Shown here in pieces: positions 12,700-22,961 of a stretch of DNA of 64,000 bases. Numbering within the stretch: position 1 is the stretch's first letter; each line of letters begins with the position of its first letter. The DNA is from Gnetum montanum. Taxonomy: Eukaryota; Streptophyta; Gnetopsida; Gnetales; Gnetaceae. Position numbers and translations under genes: made by a program. The notes beneath the pieces were generated by a model, which saw only the letters and a program-made list of their open reading frames with translations, was not told the origin of the DNA and searched no databases. The stretch is taken from positions 648,886 through 712,885 of the forward strand of contig MNCI01018932.1 of NCBI GenBank assembly GCA_015680685.1. Reading direction: 5' to 3'.

Positions 12700-13400
12700 C
12701 TCCCTAATAGGCATCATCATTTTTATTATCAAAGAGTTGGTGATGAACTTACTCTAGTTCATCCATGCCTATGACATAAGTGCATCTTAGGCTCTTAGTA
12801 GGTTCCATGTACTTTATGCTATTTTTAAAATTAGCAGTTAGCCACTGGGTGCCCTCTTATTTTGTGGCTACTACATATAGACACATTTGAATATATGGTT
12901 CGTGTACATACTATCTACATACAAAAATAAACACTTTTTTCAGGGAACAAAGTTTCTGCATACAATTGCACCCTGTATCATTGTACTTGATGCATGGAAC
13001 TTCCTTCTTAGTTCTCAATCCTGATTACTAGGAATTTAACAAGATACGACCACCCACAAATAGTGGTCACAATGTCTCCTACTAATCCCAATGGAATGGT
13101 TATGTACTAGTCTACCAATTCCAATTAGATATTGCTCTTTTTTAGAGGTGGTAGATTCCAAGTAGTATACATTTCATGAGAAATCAAGTTAACATCAAAA
13201 CCTGAATCAAGAAGAGCTTTACATAGTTCATTCCTAGCATTTGTAAATAGATAAGTGGACTTCCAAGATCAGCCAATTTCCTAGGAAGGTTTCCCACCTA
13301 GATCCAATTAGATATGACATAAGTGAGCATAACATTATGAATTTTGGGTAGTATTTGATTTGAACGGGACTTAAATGGAGATGTAGAGGGAGATAGTGAA
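12700..13400 (-). pseudogene. E protease-like domain and linker to RT
   Basis: Minus translation gives VISNWI-VGNLPRKL, SPLIYLQMLG, a protease loop with VNLISHEMY, then IPLGLVGDIVTTI, aligned with the protease-like domains of A, C and D. The linker (near 12760-12810) reads MEPTKSLRCTYVIGMDEL, matching MERTKKNHANNEGID of A. The match ends shortly after this point, where the gag-only elements leave the E sequence and lack RT. Confidence 0.6.
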
Positions 13401-15422
13401 GTAGGGTTGCTAGCTATAGTTGTATGTGAGGGTCTAGTTGGGCTGTTGGATCAAAAGAAAGGTCTTTTATAAGCATGAGGTTCTAAATAACTTAGCTAAT
13501 TAACCAACTTTAGATTGATGGCCTTGGTAGCATTGCATTTCTATGGTTGAGCTGGAAGTTTACCCTACATGGATGGAGCAAGTAGTAGCTGTATTGAGGA
13601 TGGAGGAACTGGTGTAGGAATAGGATGAGAATAAGGATGGAATTTAGCATCACTAGAAGGGTTTGTGGGATCAAAAAATATTATATTTTCAAGTGATTTT
13701 GGAATATCATGATAGTTAGTAAAGTTAAAGGGGTTACTGACCAAGGGAGCTAGAGTTTGATTGGCTGCCATACTAGTCAGAGTTCTCCTAGGAATAAAAC
13801 TTGGAAAATGATGATACCCTCATTTTTGCCAAAATCCTTAACTATTGCATCCCTTCAAGCACCCATGACTATGCTCTACAGCATCAACACTATGAACACT
13901 ATGCAAACACTTAGCATTATTTTGCATTAGCATCATGGCTAACCACACTGCACCTTAGTTACATCTAGTAAGTTCTTGTTTGATTGACAAGACCATTTAG
14001 GGCACCCTTTCTCCATCTCTAGTAGTCCCTCACATGGACTTGGGGTTAGGCTATGTTCCCATGGATCCATCAGTGTTCTAGCCATTGACATTTTCAATCA
14101 TTACAGTTCCTACTAAGAGTAACCATGGCCAAGGCATCAATTTAATAAGGAATAATATCTACCCATGGTGGCATCCAAGGACTCATGTGTTTCATACTTC
14201 CAACCTTGAATCTACCTTCTTAAATCGAACACTTATGAGTACATTTGATACTTATTATTAAATAGTTTGAGCATCGTACTCCATCTATAGATTGATTTTA
14301 GCTCCAAGGACTGATACTAGCTTTCTACTCCCTTGATGAGTACCCTAGGAAACAACTTAAGGTTTTGCTAGTTGTTTTCTATATTTTACAAGGCATAGGC
14401 ATCATGTAAAGCCTGAAGATAGTTCTGAAAATTTGAGTTATATTCCCCTTTGAATTTGAGAATATTGTTCATGTCTAGCATCTTGATTTTGTTATCTTTT
14501 ATGTGTCTTATAGGAATTCTCATCACCTTTGCAATGTTTAGCATGCTTTGGGTGATGAACAAAGGCTCATTATAGCTATGATGCTAGTGCCTATGATTCC
14601 CTTTACTACCCATTCATTTTTGGTGATGGGCCTCTCCTAAATGCCTACACCCCAAATCTTGACTTACTTGATGGTCTCTTGATTATCTCAATCCCATCAA
14701 TCACTTGCAGCATGATCACATCCCTTGTAGTTGGGTTTAGAGCTAGAAGAGGAAGAAGATGACAATGAAGGTAAAGAGGAAGAAGGGCTAGCACCATCTT
14801 GGTGCCTACCATCCCCTATGTAGTGGTCATAGCCACAATCATGATCATGTTGCTTACTTGCATCCCCGCCATGACTCTCTTCCTTAGATCCTCCTTTATC
14901 ATTGGATCTATTCTTGCTAGAATAAGGATTATGTATCATGGATTGTAGGTTTTGGTTCTAACTTTCTTCACTGAAGTCAAAGAGAGGAGTCTCTCTATAT
15001 GAAAAACCCCGAGAGAAATTTTCTCCACCATCTTTTTGGTACATTGAAAATGAGGAATCATTGGATGACTTTCCCTTCACAGACTCGTAGTGCTCCTCTA
15101 GTTCTCAATCCCTCAAATGTTGTGCATTAGTGGGATCATAATCCTTGGAATCACTATCTTGCACAACATATTTAGCATGAAGCCCTTGGATGCCAAACTA
15201 CATAAAATTTTGATGGGGCATCATAGGAATGGATCAATTGGGTGACGACAAAATGTTGTCCTACATGTCTCATCACTATAGTAATTCATCCTAGTGTAGA
15301 AAAAAGGTGAAACTAGATACATACTCATCAAGATGAGCATATATCACTCTATATTACTAGGGTACCTACTAATTTACTTCATTAGACTTGGGCAGAATAT
15401 CACTTCTATGAGAAGAAGACAT
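13400..15422 (-). pseudogene. E gag
   Basis: The start ATG at 15422 (MSSSHRSD) is chosen because A begins MSSSNKSN and C has the same ATG context. Next come YRVIYAHLDEYVSSFTF, then KYVVQDSDSKDYDPTNAQ, aligned with YRVEYTHPDEYIPNFTF and EYVVKNFDMRDYHP of A. A Ser/His/Asp-rich linker is open at 14697-14939, with a run of eight Ser, as in the A and C linkers. The gag core below about 14600 is badly broken. Confidence 0.65.
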
Positions 15423-15566
15423 CTTGCATTAGAAGATAAGAAATGTAGTGGGATTTTTATAATTGTTGTAGTTATTTTAATGTATGATATGACTTTAGGA
15501 TTTTTTCTAGCAATGTTAAATAATTTTTTCACTAAATCCTAGATAGTACATGTAACAAAGTAAAGG

Positions 15567-15584
15567 TCCATGACAATGGTGCCA
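15567..15584 (-). other. E primer binding site (tRNA-Asp type)
   Basis: Minus strand TGGCACCATTGTCATGGA, one base inside the LTR end. It matches 13 of 18 positions of the tRNA-Asp-complementary site known from Athila elements. The five differences include G-to-A and C-to-T changes. Confidence 0.75.
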
Positions 15585-15585
15585 A

Positions 15586-16477
15586 TGATGAGCATCAAAT
15601 ACCCCTATGCTCAACCATACAAATTACAAGCATTCACACTTGATTTGGTCAAATTCTATAGACCTTAAGTTTTCAAGTACAATAGTTTCAGGAAGTGATA
15701 TCTAATCGTTACAATCATTACCTTCCTAATTACACTTGTTAAATGCAAAGGTATGGTTAAGTGCAACTGAGACATTTGAATTTTATCATTTTTTATGCTT
15801 ATGTTTTTGGTGCTTAAAATAAATGAATGAAGTAATTTAATGGCTAATTTAATCTAACTAACTCATTAATCTCTAACTAATCCTAAAATAAGTATCAAAT
15901 CCCACTTTCTATACACATCCTAAACATGTCTAATGCCACTGGGTTACCAAACCTTAAGTGTTATTCGGATTACCAAGCATCATGCACATGCTCGAAGCGA
16001 TCATACTTATGTGCTTAATTTATTGTTATTTAACTTAGGTAACTTATATTAGCTTAATTTTTCTTAATTACTTGGAAACATTAATTAAAATTACATAAAG
16101 AGTTAAATTCCTAAATAAAATAATTAGTTTAGCTAAGGTGCTACAAGGTTTATTAGAAAGTTCATCTTTATTACCATAGATACTACCGTGCTCAGGTACA
16201 ACAGTTCTTGAATAAAGATTTGTACACTCAATAACTCATGCTACAAGAAATTTGGGAAATATTCTAACTCTAAAGAAAAGAAACTGCAAGAGCTTTGCTA
16301 TGCTATGACAAAACATATGCCCAAACCATGCACCCAAGTGCTATATTTACAGGTTGGCACACATCCTTTGATATCAGATATTTGACATTGCTTCTTGGGC
16401 CCCAATATTAGATATATGATATCAGGGATCTAATATCAAATATCCAATATTATATCTAGATAAAATATGGTTCATCA
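15586..16477 (-). repeat. E 5' LTR (892 bp)
   Basis: Starts TGATGAGCATC and ends TTCATCA on the plus strand, followed by the target duplication CCACT. U3 (about 16370-16460) is a cluster of GATATC, AATATT and ATATCAAATAT repeats, longer than in the 3' LTR. Confidence 0.85.
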
Positions 16478-16482
16478 CCACT

Positions 16483-17150
16483 AATTCAATGTCATTTGAT
16501 ATGCTCTCTTATTTGGAATGGTAGCACTAGAAATAAAATTGATTTGTTATTGTACATTCCTCATTAGTAGAAATCCATCTAATTTTTCCTTGAATACATT
16601 GGAAAACTACTCCTTTAAGCCTATCATACCTACTAAAGGTTCCTTGATGTATTTCCTCTCTTATAAGGATTAAGAAAGCATAAAGTAAGCTTTGCTACTT
16701 CACTTATTCAATCTTCATGGGAATCAACCTATGAATTTCATCATGTATAAGTACACTTCATACATTTCTTAACCCATCAAATTAGGCATCATTATTGAAA
16801 CTTCAAGGTCTATCAAGAATTAAATTAGCATAATCTACTAAAAGTAATTCACTTTTCATAACATCATGAAAACTCCTAGTTTTAAATTTTAAAACATATT
16901 TTTTGCTCACCTCTTAAGAGTAATTCCTTAATAATCAATGTACCTTGTAGGAGCTTGGAAGAGGATTAGTTACCAAAGATAATCTAGTAACTATCCTAGA
17001 TGAAATAAAATTTTCTTAGTCTCTTCTATCAATCAAAATATAAATCCATTTACAAGTAAGTAAACATCTAGCTCTAATTTAAAACAACAATTCTCTAGTA
17101 GAATGGTCTCCTCTATTCATATTCCTGATAAATGCATAAGAAATATAATT
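16483..17150 (-). pseudogene. Element H protease and RT N-terminus
   Basis: Continues H pol across the E insertion. The RT N-terminus (about 16490-16610) reads IPNKRAYQMTLN preceded by LKE-FSNVFKEKLDGF. The protease-like segment (about 16720-17060) reads ILIDRR-ENFISSRIV, with a retained DRPWSF in place of the usual GRPWQF. The D-G-G loop has become D-R-R, so the protease is dead. The text matches the protease type with D-G-G-S-C common in plant chromoviruses. Confidence 0.7.
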
Positions 17151-17199
17151 AAGAAACTTCGTTAATCCTATGAGCATTAGGGCTATATTTTGAAAGTTC

Positions 17200-18350
17200 T
17201 TAGCTAGATTTCTCCTTCACTTCAATGGTTTACATATCCTTGCCCTTGGTTGTCTTGAGATATAAACATTCCCATTGCTTCTGTTCCCATTCTTCATTCT
17301 TAAAGCATTGAATCTTGGATGAGTTGCTACCTTGACCCTTACCTTCCATGCCTTGGTCCTTCATGCCTTTTTCCTTATTATCATCCTTCTCTATCTTCTT
17401 GTTATGGCTATCATTCTACTCTTCAAATTTGGACTTGGATCCCCTCTCAAATTTGAATTCCTTATCCTTTTCCTAGGAACTTTGTTTTCCCCTATTCCCA
17501 TATCTACTTAATTTCTTTTCTACCTTGAGTGCCAAATCATAATCCTTATCAAGATTTTGTGACTTATAGAATGACAACTCTTGGTGGTACACCACTTTAA
17601 GACCTTCTAAAAAGAATGAAGCTTATTCATACTCCTTCCAATTCATCTTATCTTTATGGAATAGATTACAACATTTGAGGTAAAACTCCTTGACAACTTT
17701 GTCATCTTTATCTTAGGAATTTCAATTTTATAATGATTTCTTACCTCTAATGAGACTATTTAAATTTTCTTCTCAACCTATATTTCATCTTATTCCAATA
17801 TTTGATGGTTTAACCATATATTATTTCATAACTTTGGGACTTCTTTACCCATCAAGAGAAATAAATATCCTCTCATATGGATTCAATAATAGGTATCCTT
17901 AATTGGTTTGGTATGTATTATAACTCTAAATGCTTCTCAAGTGTCCCTAGCCAACTTGAAAAATCATTAGTACCATCTACATTATTTAAAGTCTTCAATT
18001 GTACATACAAAAGTATGGTAGCATTTTTGAATACTCTAGCAAGCCTAGATTTCCATGAGAAGTAGTGATCACTAATATAGCTCTTGGAATTCTAACATGA
18101 GGAACTAGATTTCTTCTCATTAGAATCCTATGCTAATGGGGTCCTACAATCCCATAGCTAGATTTTCCTTCCTTTTTATGTTCTCTACGTAGCTAAGAAA
18201 CTTCATCATAATCATTCAAACATGAATGCTCATCATCTTCATGCATTTGAATATGATGAGGACCTACATTCCTATCTACCTTAGTACTAATCTCATCCAA
18301 CTAAGCAACCATTAGTTGAAAGAAATATTTCATGCTTTATATGTCTCTAT
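17200..18350 (-). pseudogene. Element H gag
   Basis: Minus translation gives LYLKCCNLFHKDKMNWKEYE, then FLEGLKVVYHQELSFY and DYDLALKVEKKLSRYG (about 17540-17690). This is the C-terminal half of a retrotransposon gag core. A Lys/Glu/Gly-rich tail follows, and a lost knuckle (IQCFK) lies near 17310. It has several stops. The first 300 bases or so toward the 5' LTR are hard to read. Confidence 0.6.
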
Positions 18351-18419
18351 TTAAGGCTTGAAGATACTACTTCCTAGGTATTATTTGAATTTGACAAAAA
18401 TTCATAATGAATTTCAAAG

Positions 18420-18454
18420 CAATAATTAACCTAATGCTCTATTAACAATAATTC
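18420..18454 (-). other. Possible H primer binding site (iMet-like), weak
   Basis: On the minus strand, shortly after the LTR end CTTGCTCCA, stands TTGTTAATAGAGC. It agrees at 10 of 13 positions with the initiator-Met primer site common in chromoviruses, but is offset from the LTR end. Confidence 0.3.
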
Positions 18455-18864
18455 TGGAGCAAGATCTCTCAATTTTTAAATCCTTTAAAAAAACCCTATT
18501 GAATCTAGTTATCATGAAGATAAAATAATTTTCTAAAAAATAATAAAATTTGCTATCTCTAATTGATGTAAAGAAGATTACCATCTAGGTTCCAAAATCC
18601 ACAACATCACTTCACTCATAATACTTTAACAATTCTCTAGAGCATGAGGCTATACAATCATACAACAATTATCCTTGATGCAAGGTATAATTTTATGAGA
18701 ATCTCTTCCATAACTCATGATTGAGATCTCAGCTCATAAGTAATAACTCAAGAACACATATTCCAAATACATACATAATTAATCTTAAGCTACAACCACA
18801 ATCATGGACTCACTCAATGTGTGCTCATAACACTCTCTTGTAAAATCTCATCAACTCACAATGA
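18455..18864 (-). repeat. H 5' LTR, inner piece
   Basis: Collinear with 3603-3900 of the 3' LTR (TGGAGCAAGATC, then GAAGATAAAATAATTTTC and the ATGATTG block). It breaks off where J begins and resumes at 29713. Confidence 0.7.
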
Positions 18865-19849
18865 TGGTGCAAGGGGATTGCACCTTGATAGACCCTAGTA
18901 GGATCCAATCCACAACTTCCAACTAGATCTAGATTAGAAAATAATAATTACATAATAAAATGAGGAAAAGATCCATTATATTAATATAATTCTCAAAATA
19001 CATAGAAAATACTTCAAACATAAAGAGCCAAGCTTAACTCACAACTCTCCCAAGGATCCTAGAGGCCACACTTGTCCTCTCTTAATCATGAATTGCTCAG
19101 AGTGGAGCCCAAATTCAAGATAAGGCACTTATAAGAGATTCTTCTAATCTCTCTCAAGTGCTCTTCCTTGCCTCTCACTCAACTTCCTTGTACAATCTCT
19201 CTTCCCTTAAGAGCTCTCTTTCTTACTCTCTATTCGGATGTTTGGCCTTCAACATTTGCACTTTATCCTTTGGCACTTCGACACTTGAAATTGTGGCATT
19301 TTGGCACTACAACAATAACAACTATGAATTACATCAATATTTATAGGCAACCAAAAGGTAAAAATCCTAGAAACCTTTCTTTAGATGTCTAATAAGTCTT
19401 CACACCTTCTCCTTGGTTGTTTTCATCTTGCATTGACTATTTCTTGAATTGGAATAGGCATTTTCAAAAGTTTCTCCATGCATCTTGGTCATCTTTGACT
19501 TAATGTATATGTTATCTTATGGAAGACCTTTTCTTGCAATAGACATCTACTATTTTTGATAGATGTCTCCACTTCAGTGAAAACATCTCTAGAAAGATGT
19601 CTATCTTTCTAGAAAGATGTCTCTTCTGAAGGTGCCAAAAATGAAAGTGCTCATTTTAATGTTGGGAGCCTCCAGATGCCTTCCAACAAGTTCCCATAGA
19701 TCCTAGAACCTCCTAAACTCATCAAAATGAGTCGAAAACACCTTCCAACATGTCAAAACATCCAAGAATAATCCTCAACAAAATCATCAAAATAGGACAC
19801 AAAGTATGTCGGGTTGAGTAAAGAAATAGGAAGAGGTGTCCCTATACCA
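18865..19849 (-). repeat. J 3' LTR (985 bp)
   Basis: Runs from TGGTGCAAGGGG to CCTATACCA on the plus strand and is followed by ACTCTCCCACCC, the complement of a PPT. AGACATCT/AGATGTCT repeats cluster at 19530-19625 in the U3 half. Confidence 0.75.
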
Positions 19850-19869
19850 ACTCTCCCACCCTTAAAAAT

Positions 19870-21517
19870 GTCATGCTTCATGATCTTTCAAAAGCTAGAA
19901 GGCACCATGACCCTATAACTTAAGGCCATCACAATACTCATGACTTAATGCATGATAAACATGAGAATAAATATCACTAGAGGCTTTGGTTTTGAGCTTC
20001 CCTTGCTCATGGGGGCTTGTCCTCATGTCTCACCATGCTTCCTTCATATGATCATCTCCTTGGAATGCTTTCCTTACATCTCCATGATGAATTAAACCTA
20101 TAATAAATAAATAATAAGAAAAAGAAAAAGGATTATGCTTTCTTAATCTAACATCATTTCTTTGTTTCTTTTCCCTCTTCTTCACCTTCTTCTTCTTAGT
20201 GTTTGGAAGACTACCACCTAGCTTCCTTTCATCACCATGATGTAGATTGCCTTCATGCTGCACTTTCATTTTACAGACAATACAATCAAATCCATCAACA
20301 TAATTCATAGATTTATCATTGCTATAATCAACAACAAAAATTTTCAAATTCTAGAAAATCATATCATTATCAATGTCTTCACTTACATCAATAATGACCT
20401 TCTCACAATGACTATTCTAATAGCCATCATCATCAAACAATTTATCATTATTAGTATTCCTCTTACTAACAATGGCATTAAAAGTCATAATATGATTATC
20501 AATCTTATCACAATCACCATAATGATGATGATGCTCATCATTGCCATTGAATAAACGACTACCAAGCTGAAGTGAAAAACTAGCATCCATAACATTAGCT
20601 TCAACATGAGAGACATTACTACCATCAACAAGGTAAACCTCATCCTTACTTACCCCTTCATGGCTTCTCCTATTCATCATTGGTTCAACTTGATCTTCAA
20701 CATGTGGCTGTCCAATCTCATCAAAGCTTGAAGGTTTATGATCCCAAATAGGATTACATAATTCCAATGGTTTCTCCTCTTCAAAGGAATCATCAACAAG
20801 CTCTTCATTCCACTTTGGAGGTACCAAATCAAAAGGTAAACTCTCCTCCATGACCTTAACATCATATTCACCAAGAAAAATATCATCAAAGAAATCATTA
20901 TTTCACATACCTTAGCTAGAAGACTCACCTCTCTCCCATGAGATAGTCTCAACTTGACTTAGAATCTCCTTGCCACAAGGTATAGAACAATTACAAAAAG
21001 AATGAGTATCATACTTTCTAGTGCTACCCTTGATCCTACTTGAAGAAGTCCCTTGATCTTTACCACTCTCTTGGATTTGATCCTTCACCTCATATGACTC
21101 ATTAGGTAGGAACTCTTCTTGATTAGAAGCATACATCATCTTGGATTTTGAAGATCTCTTGATCTCTTTTATGAAGCTCTTAGTTTCCTACCTTGAAACC
21201 TTTGAGTATTGAACACTCCCTTACTCGATAAGATACTTGAGCACTCCTTTTCTCATTGATCTCTACTTTCTCAAATTTATAATCTTCCTTTTGTTCTTGA
21301 TGGCTAGAAGATATTTTATCAATTCTCCTCAAATTATTTCTCATGCTAGACTTGAATTTATCTATACCTCTTTCTAAAGTTTCTACAAAATCTTGGTGCT
21401 TGTGGACCTTTACTTTGGTAATAACTTCTTGCATTTCAACCATAGAATCTTTAAAGAAGTTCTTAAACTATTGAAGCTCTTTTCTAAGATATTAATATGT
21501 CTTCTTCTTTGAAGCCA
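19870..21517 (-). pseudogene. J internal ORF of unknown function, acidic, with N-terminal coiled-coil-like part
   Basis: I do not recognise the protein. A minus ATG at 21517 (MASKKKTY) opens a Lys/Glu/Gln-rich, helix-prone part (MVEMQEVITKVKVHKHQD, then ERGIDKFKSSMRNNLRRIDK), interrupted by stops and one frame change. From 21139 the reading stays in one frame to about 20030 with few stops: a Cys-containing stretch (FCNCSIPCGKE), then an acidic part including LPFDLVPPKWNEELVDDSFE, a short His run (HHHHYGD), an FDCIVCKMKVQHEG segment and a Lys-rich stretch (KKKKVKKREKKQ). There is no zinc knuckle and no gag core. It could be a diverged gag or a captured sequence. Confidence 0.5.
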
Positions 21518-21649
21518 TACCTAAAGCAAAAAGAATGATATCCAAAATAAAATACACAAATATCCACAACAATGTTCATTTAATTCAAAGACAACACCAA
21601 GCTTCAATAAAATTCTAGAAACCTCTAAACCTTCACTCCAATACAACTT

Positions 21650-22098
21650 TGGTGTAGGGGAGTTGCACCTTGATAGACCCCAGTAGGACCTAATCAACAA
21701 CATCTAAGAAGATCAGCTTAGAAAGTAATAATAACATAATAAAATGGAGAAAACATCCGTTATATTAAGATAATTATCAATATACATAGAAAATACATCA
21801 AATATGAGGAGCCAAGTTCAACTCACAACTCTCCCAAGGATCTTAGAGGTGATACTTGTTCTCTCTTAATCCTCAATTACTCACAATGGAGTCCAAACTC
21901 AAGACAAGACACTTATAAGAGATACTTATAATCTCTCTCAAGTGCTCTTCCTTGCCTTTCACTCAACTTCCTTGCACAAGCTCTCATCCCTTAAGAGCTC
22001 TCTCTTTTTCTCTTTATTGGGATGTTTAGTCTTTAGCATTTTCACTTCACCCCTTGGCACTTCAACACTTAGCATTGTGGCACTTAACACTACAACAG
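21650..22098 (-). repeat. J 5' LTR, inner piece
   Basis: TGGTGTAGGGGAGTTGCACCTTG and onward matches 18865 onward in the 3' LTR. It is cut at 22098 by element A and continues at 29141. Confidence 0.75.
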
Positions 22099-22821
22099 TG
22101 ATGTTTAGTCTTTAGTCTTTAGTCTTCCTTGTTTCCTCATCCTAGGCTAGATAGTAGGGAAACTCTAGCAGATTGATCACTCCAGAGATAGAATATTTTC
22201 CATGTGCCCATAGTAGGAGTCCTAAAGTGAATGGATCTTTATTCGAGCAAACATTGTACTTGAACACAAGTTTGTGTACAACATTAAAGATAAGCTTCTT
22301 GGATAAACCTTGCAGTGCATGGAATAGGATTTTATTATTTTTATTTATTACCTATCATTTATTACTTGTTATTTACTATTTTCCTTCTCAACCCTTCTCT
22401 CCTAGTTAAGTGCCTTAGTACGATCACTTCAAGCACGTGCATTACGCATGGTGATCCCAGCAATGATTAGCATTTGGTAGCTACGGTTGCATTGGTTTAG
22501 GGTGTGTATGGTAAGTGGGAATGGATGCTGATGCTAGGTAATTTAGACTTAGTTCATTAGTTATAGTTAGTAATTAGTTTGTCAACCTTTCACCTTATTA
22601 GCATAGGAGACATAAAACATAAAAAACTATAAAAATCACATACCTCGGACTTACTTAACCATACACTGTGACAACTACAAGTAAGTCTGGGAAAACAATG
22701 AATGATTAACCCTAAGTGTTCCATGGGGCGTGTAGGCACTTAGTCTGTGGAGTTTGACCGGATCACATCTGCTATGCTCGTATTCATATGGTTGAGTGTA
22801 GGGGTATCTCACCATTCATCA
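22099..22821 (+). repeat. A 5' LTR (723 bp, lacks the palindrome array)
   Basis: Starts TGATG, then several TTTAGTC copies (22103-22127), then joins the normal LTR text TTCCTTGTTTCCTCATCC. The GATATC array and TATA box present in the 3' LTR are missing. It ends CATTCATCA at 22821, next to the primer site. Confidence 0.85.
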
Positions 22822-22822
22822 T

Positions 22823-22840
22823 TGGCACCGTTGCCAAGGA
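22823..22840 (+). other. A primer binding site (tRNA-Asp type)
   Basis: TGGCACCGTTGCCAAGGA, one base after the LTR end. It matches 15 of 18 positions of the Athila tRNA-Asp site. Confidence 0.85.
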
Positions 22841-22961
22841 CTAAGTGTTTGTGCACTGAATAGAACATAGGAAATCACTCACATCGTTGGGAGCCTAAAC
22901 AAACCTTCAAGTTAATTAAGAAAAAATTATATAACAGTAATCAGCACACCGATAAATAACA

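Larger units (their letters stand above)
7074..16477 (-). mobile_element. Element E: full-length Athila-like Ty3/gypsy element (9.4 kb)
   Basis: Two LTRs (838 and 892 bp) enclose gag, protease, RT, RNase H, integrase and a 3' region of about 1.9 kb. A perfect 5-bp target duplication CCACT lies at 7069-7073 and 16478-16482. The primer site resembles the tRNA-Asp site known from Athila elements. The insertion splits H's RT, and the two H halves join in order. E shares LTR ends, PPT, primer site and gag with the gag-only elements A-D, so it represents their likely autonomous relative. All coding parts carry stops; this copy cannot move itself. Confidence 0.9.

Noticed and set aside
20255-20554. 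Plus-strand open frame of 99 codons
   Set aside because: Shadow of J's long minus-strand frame; Ile/Asn/Thr-rich reverse reading.
22173-22409. Open frame of 78 codons, recurring at 28541-28723
   Set aside because: Lies inside A's LTRs; the recurrence reflects the LTR repeat, and no coding signal is seen.
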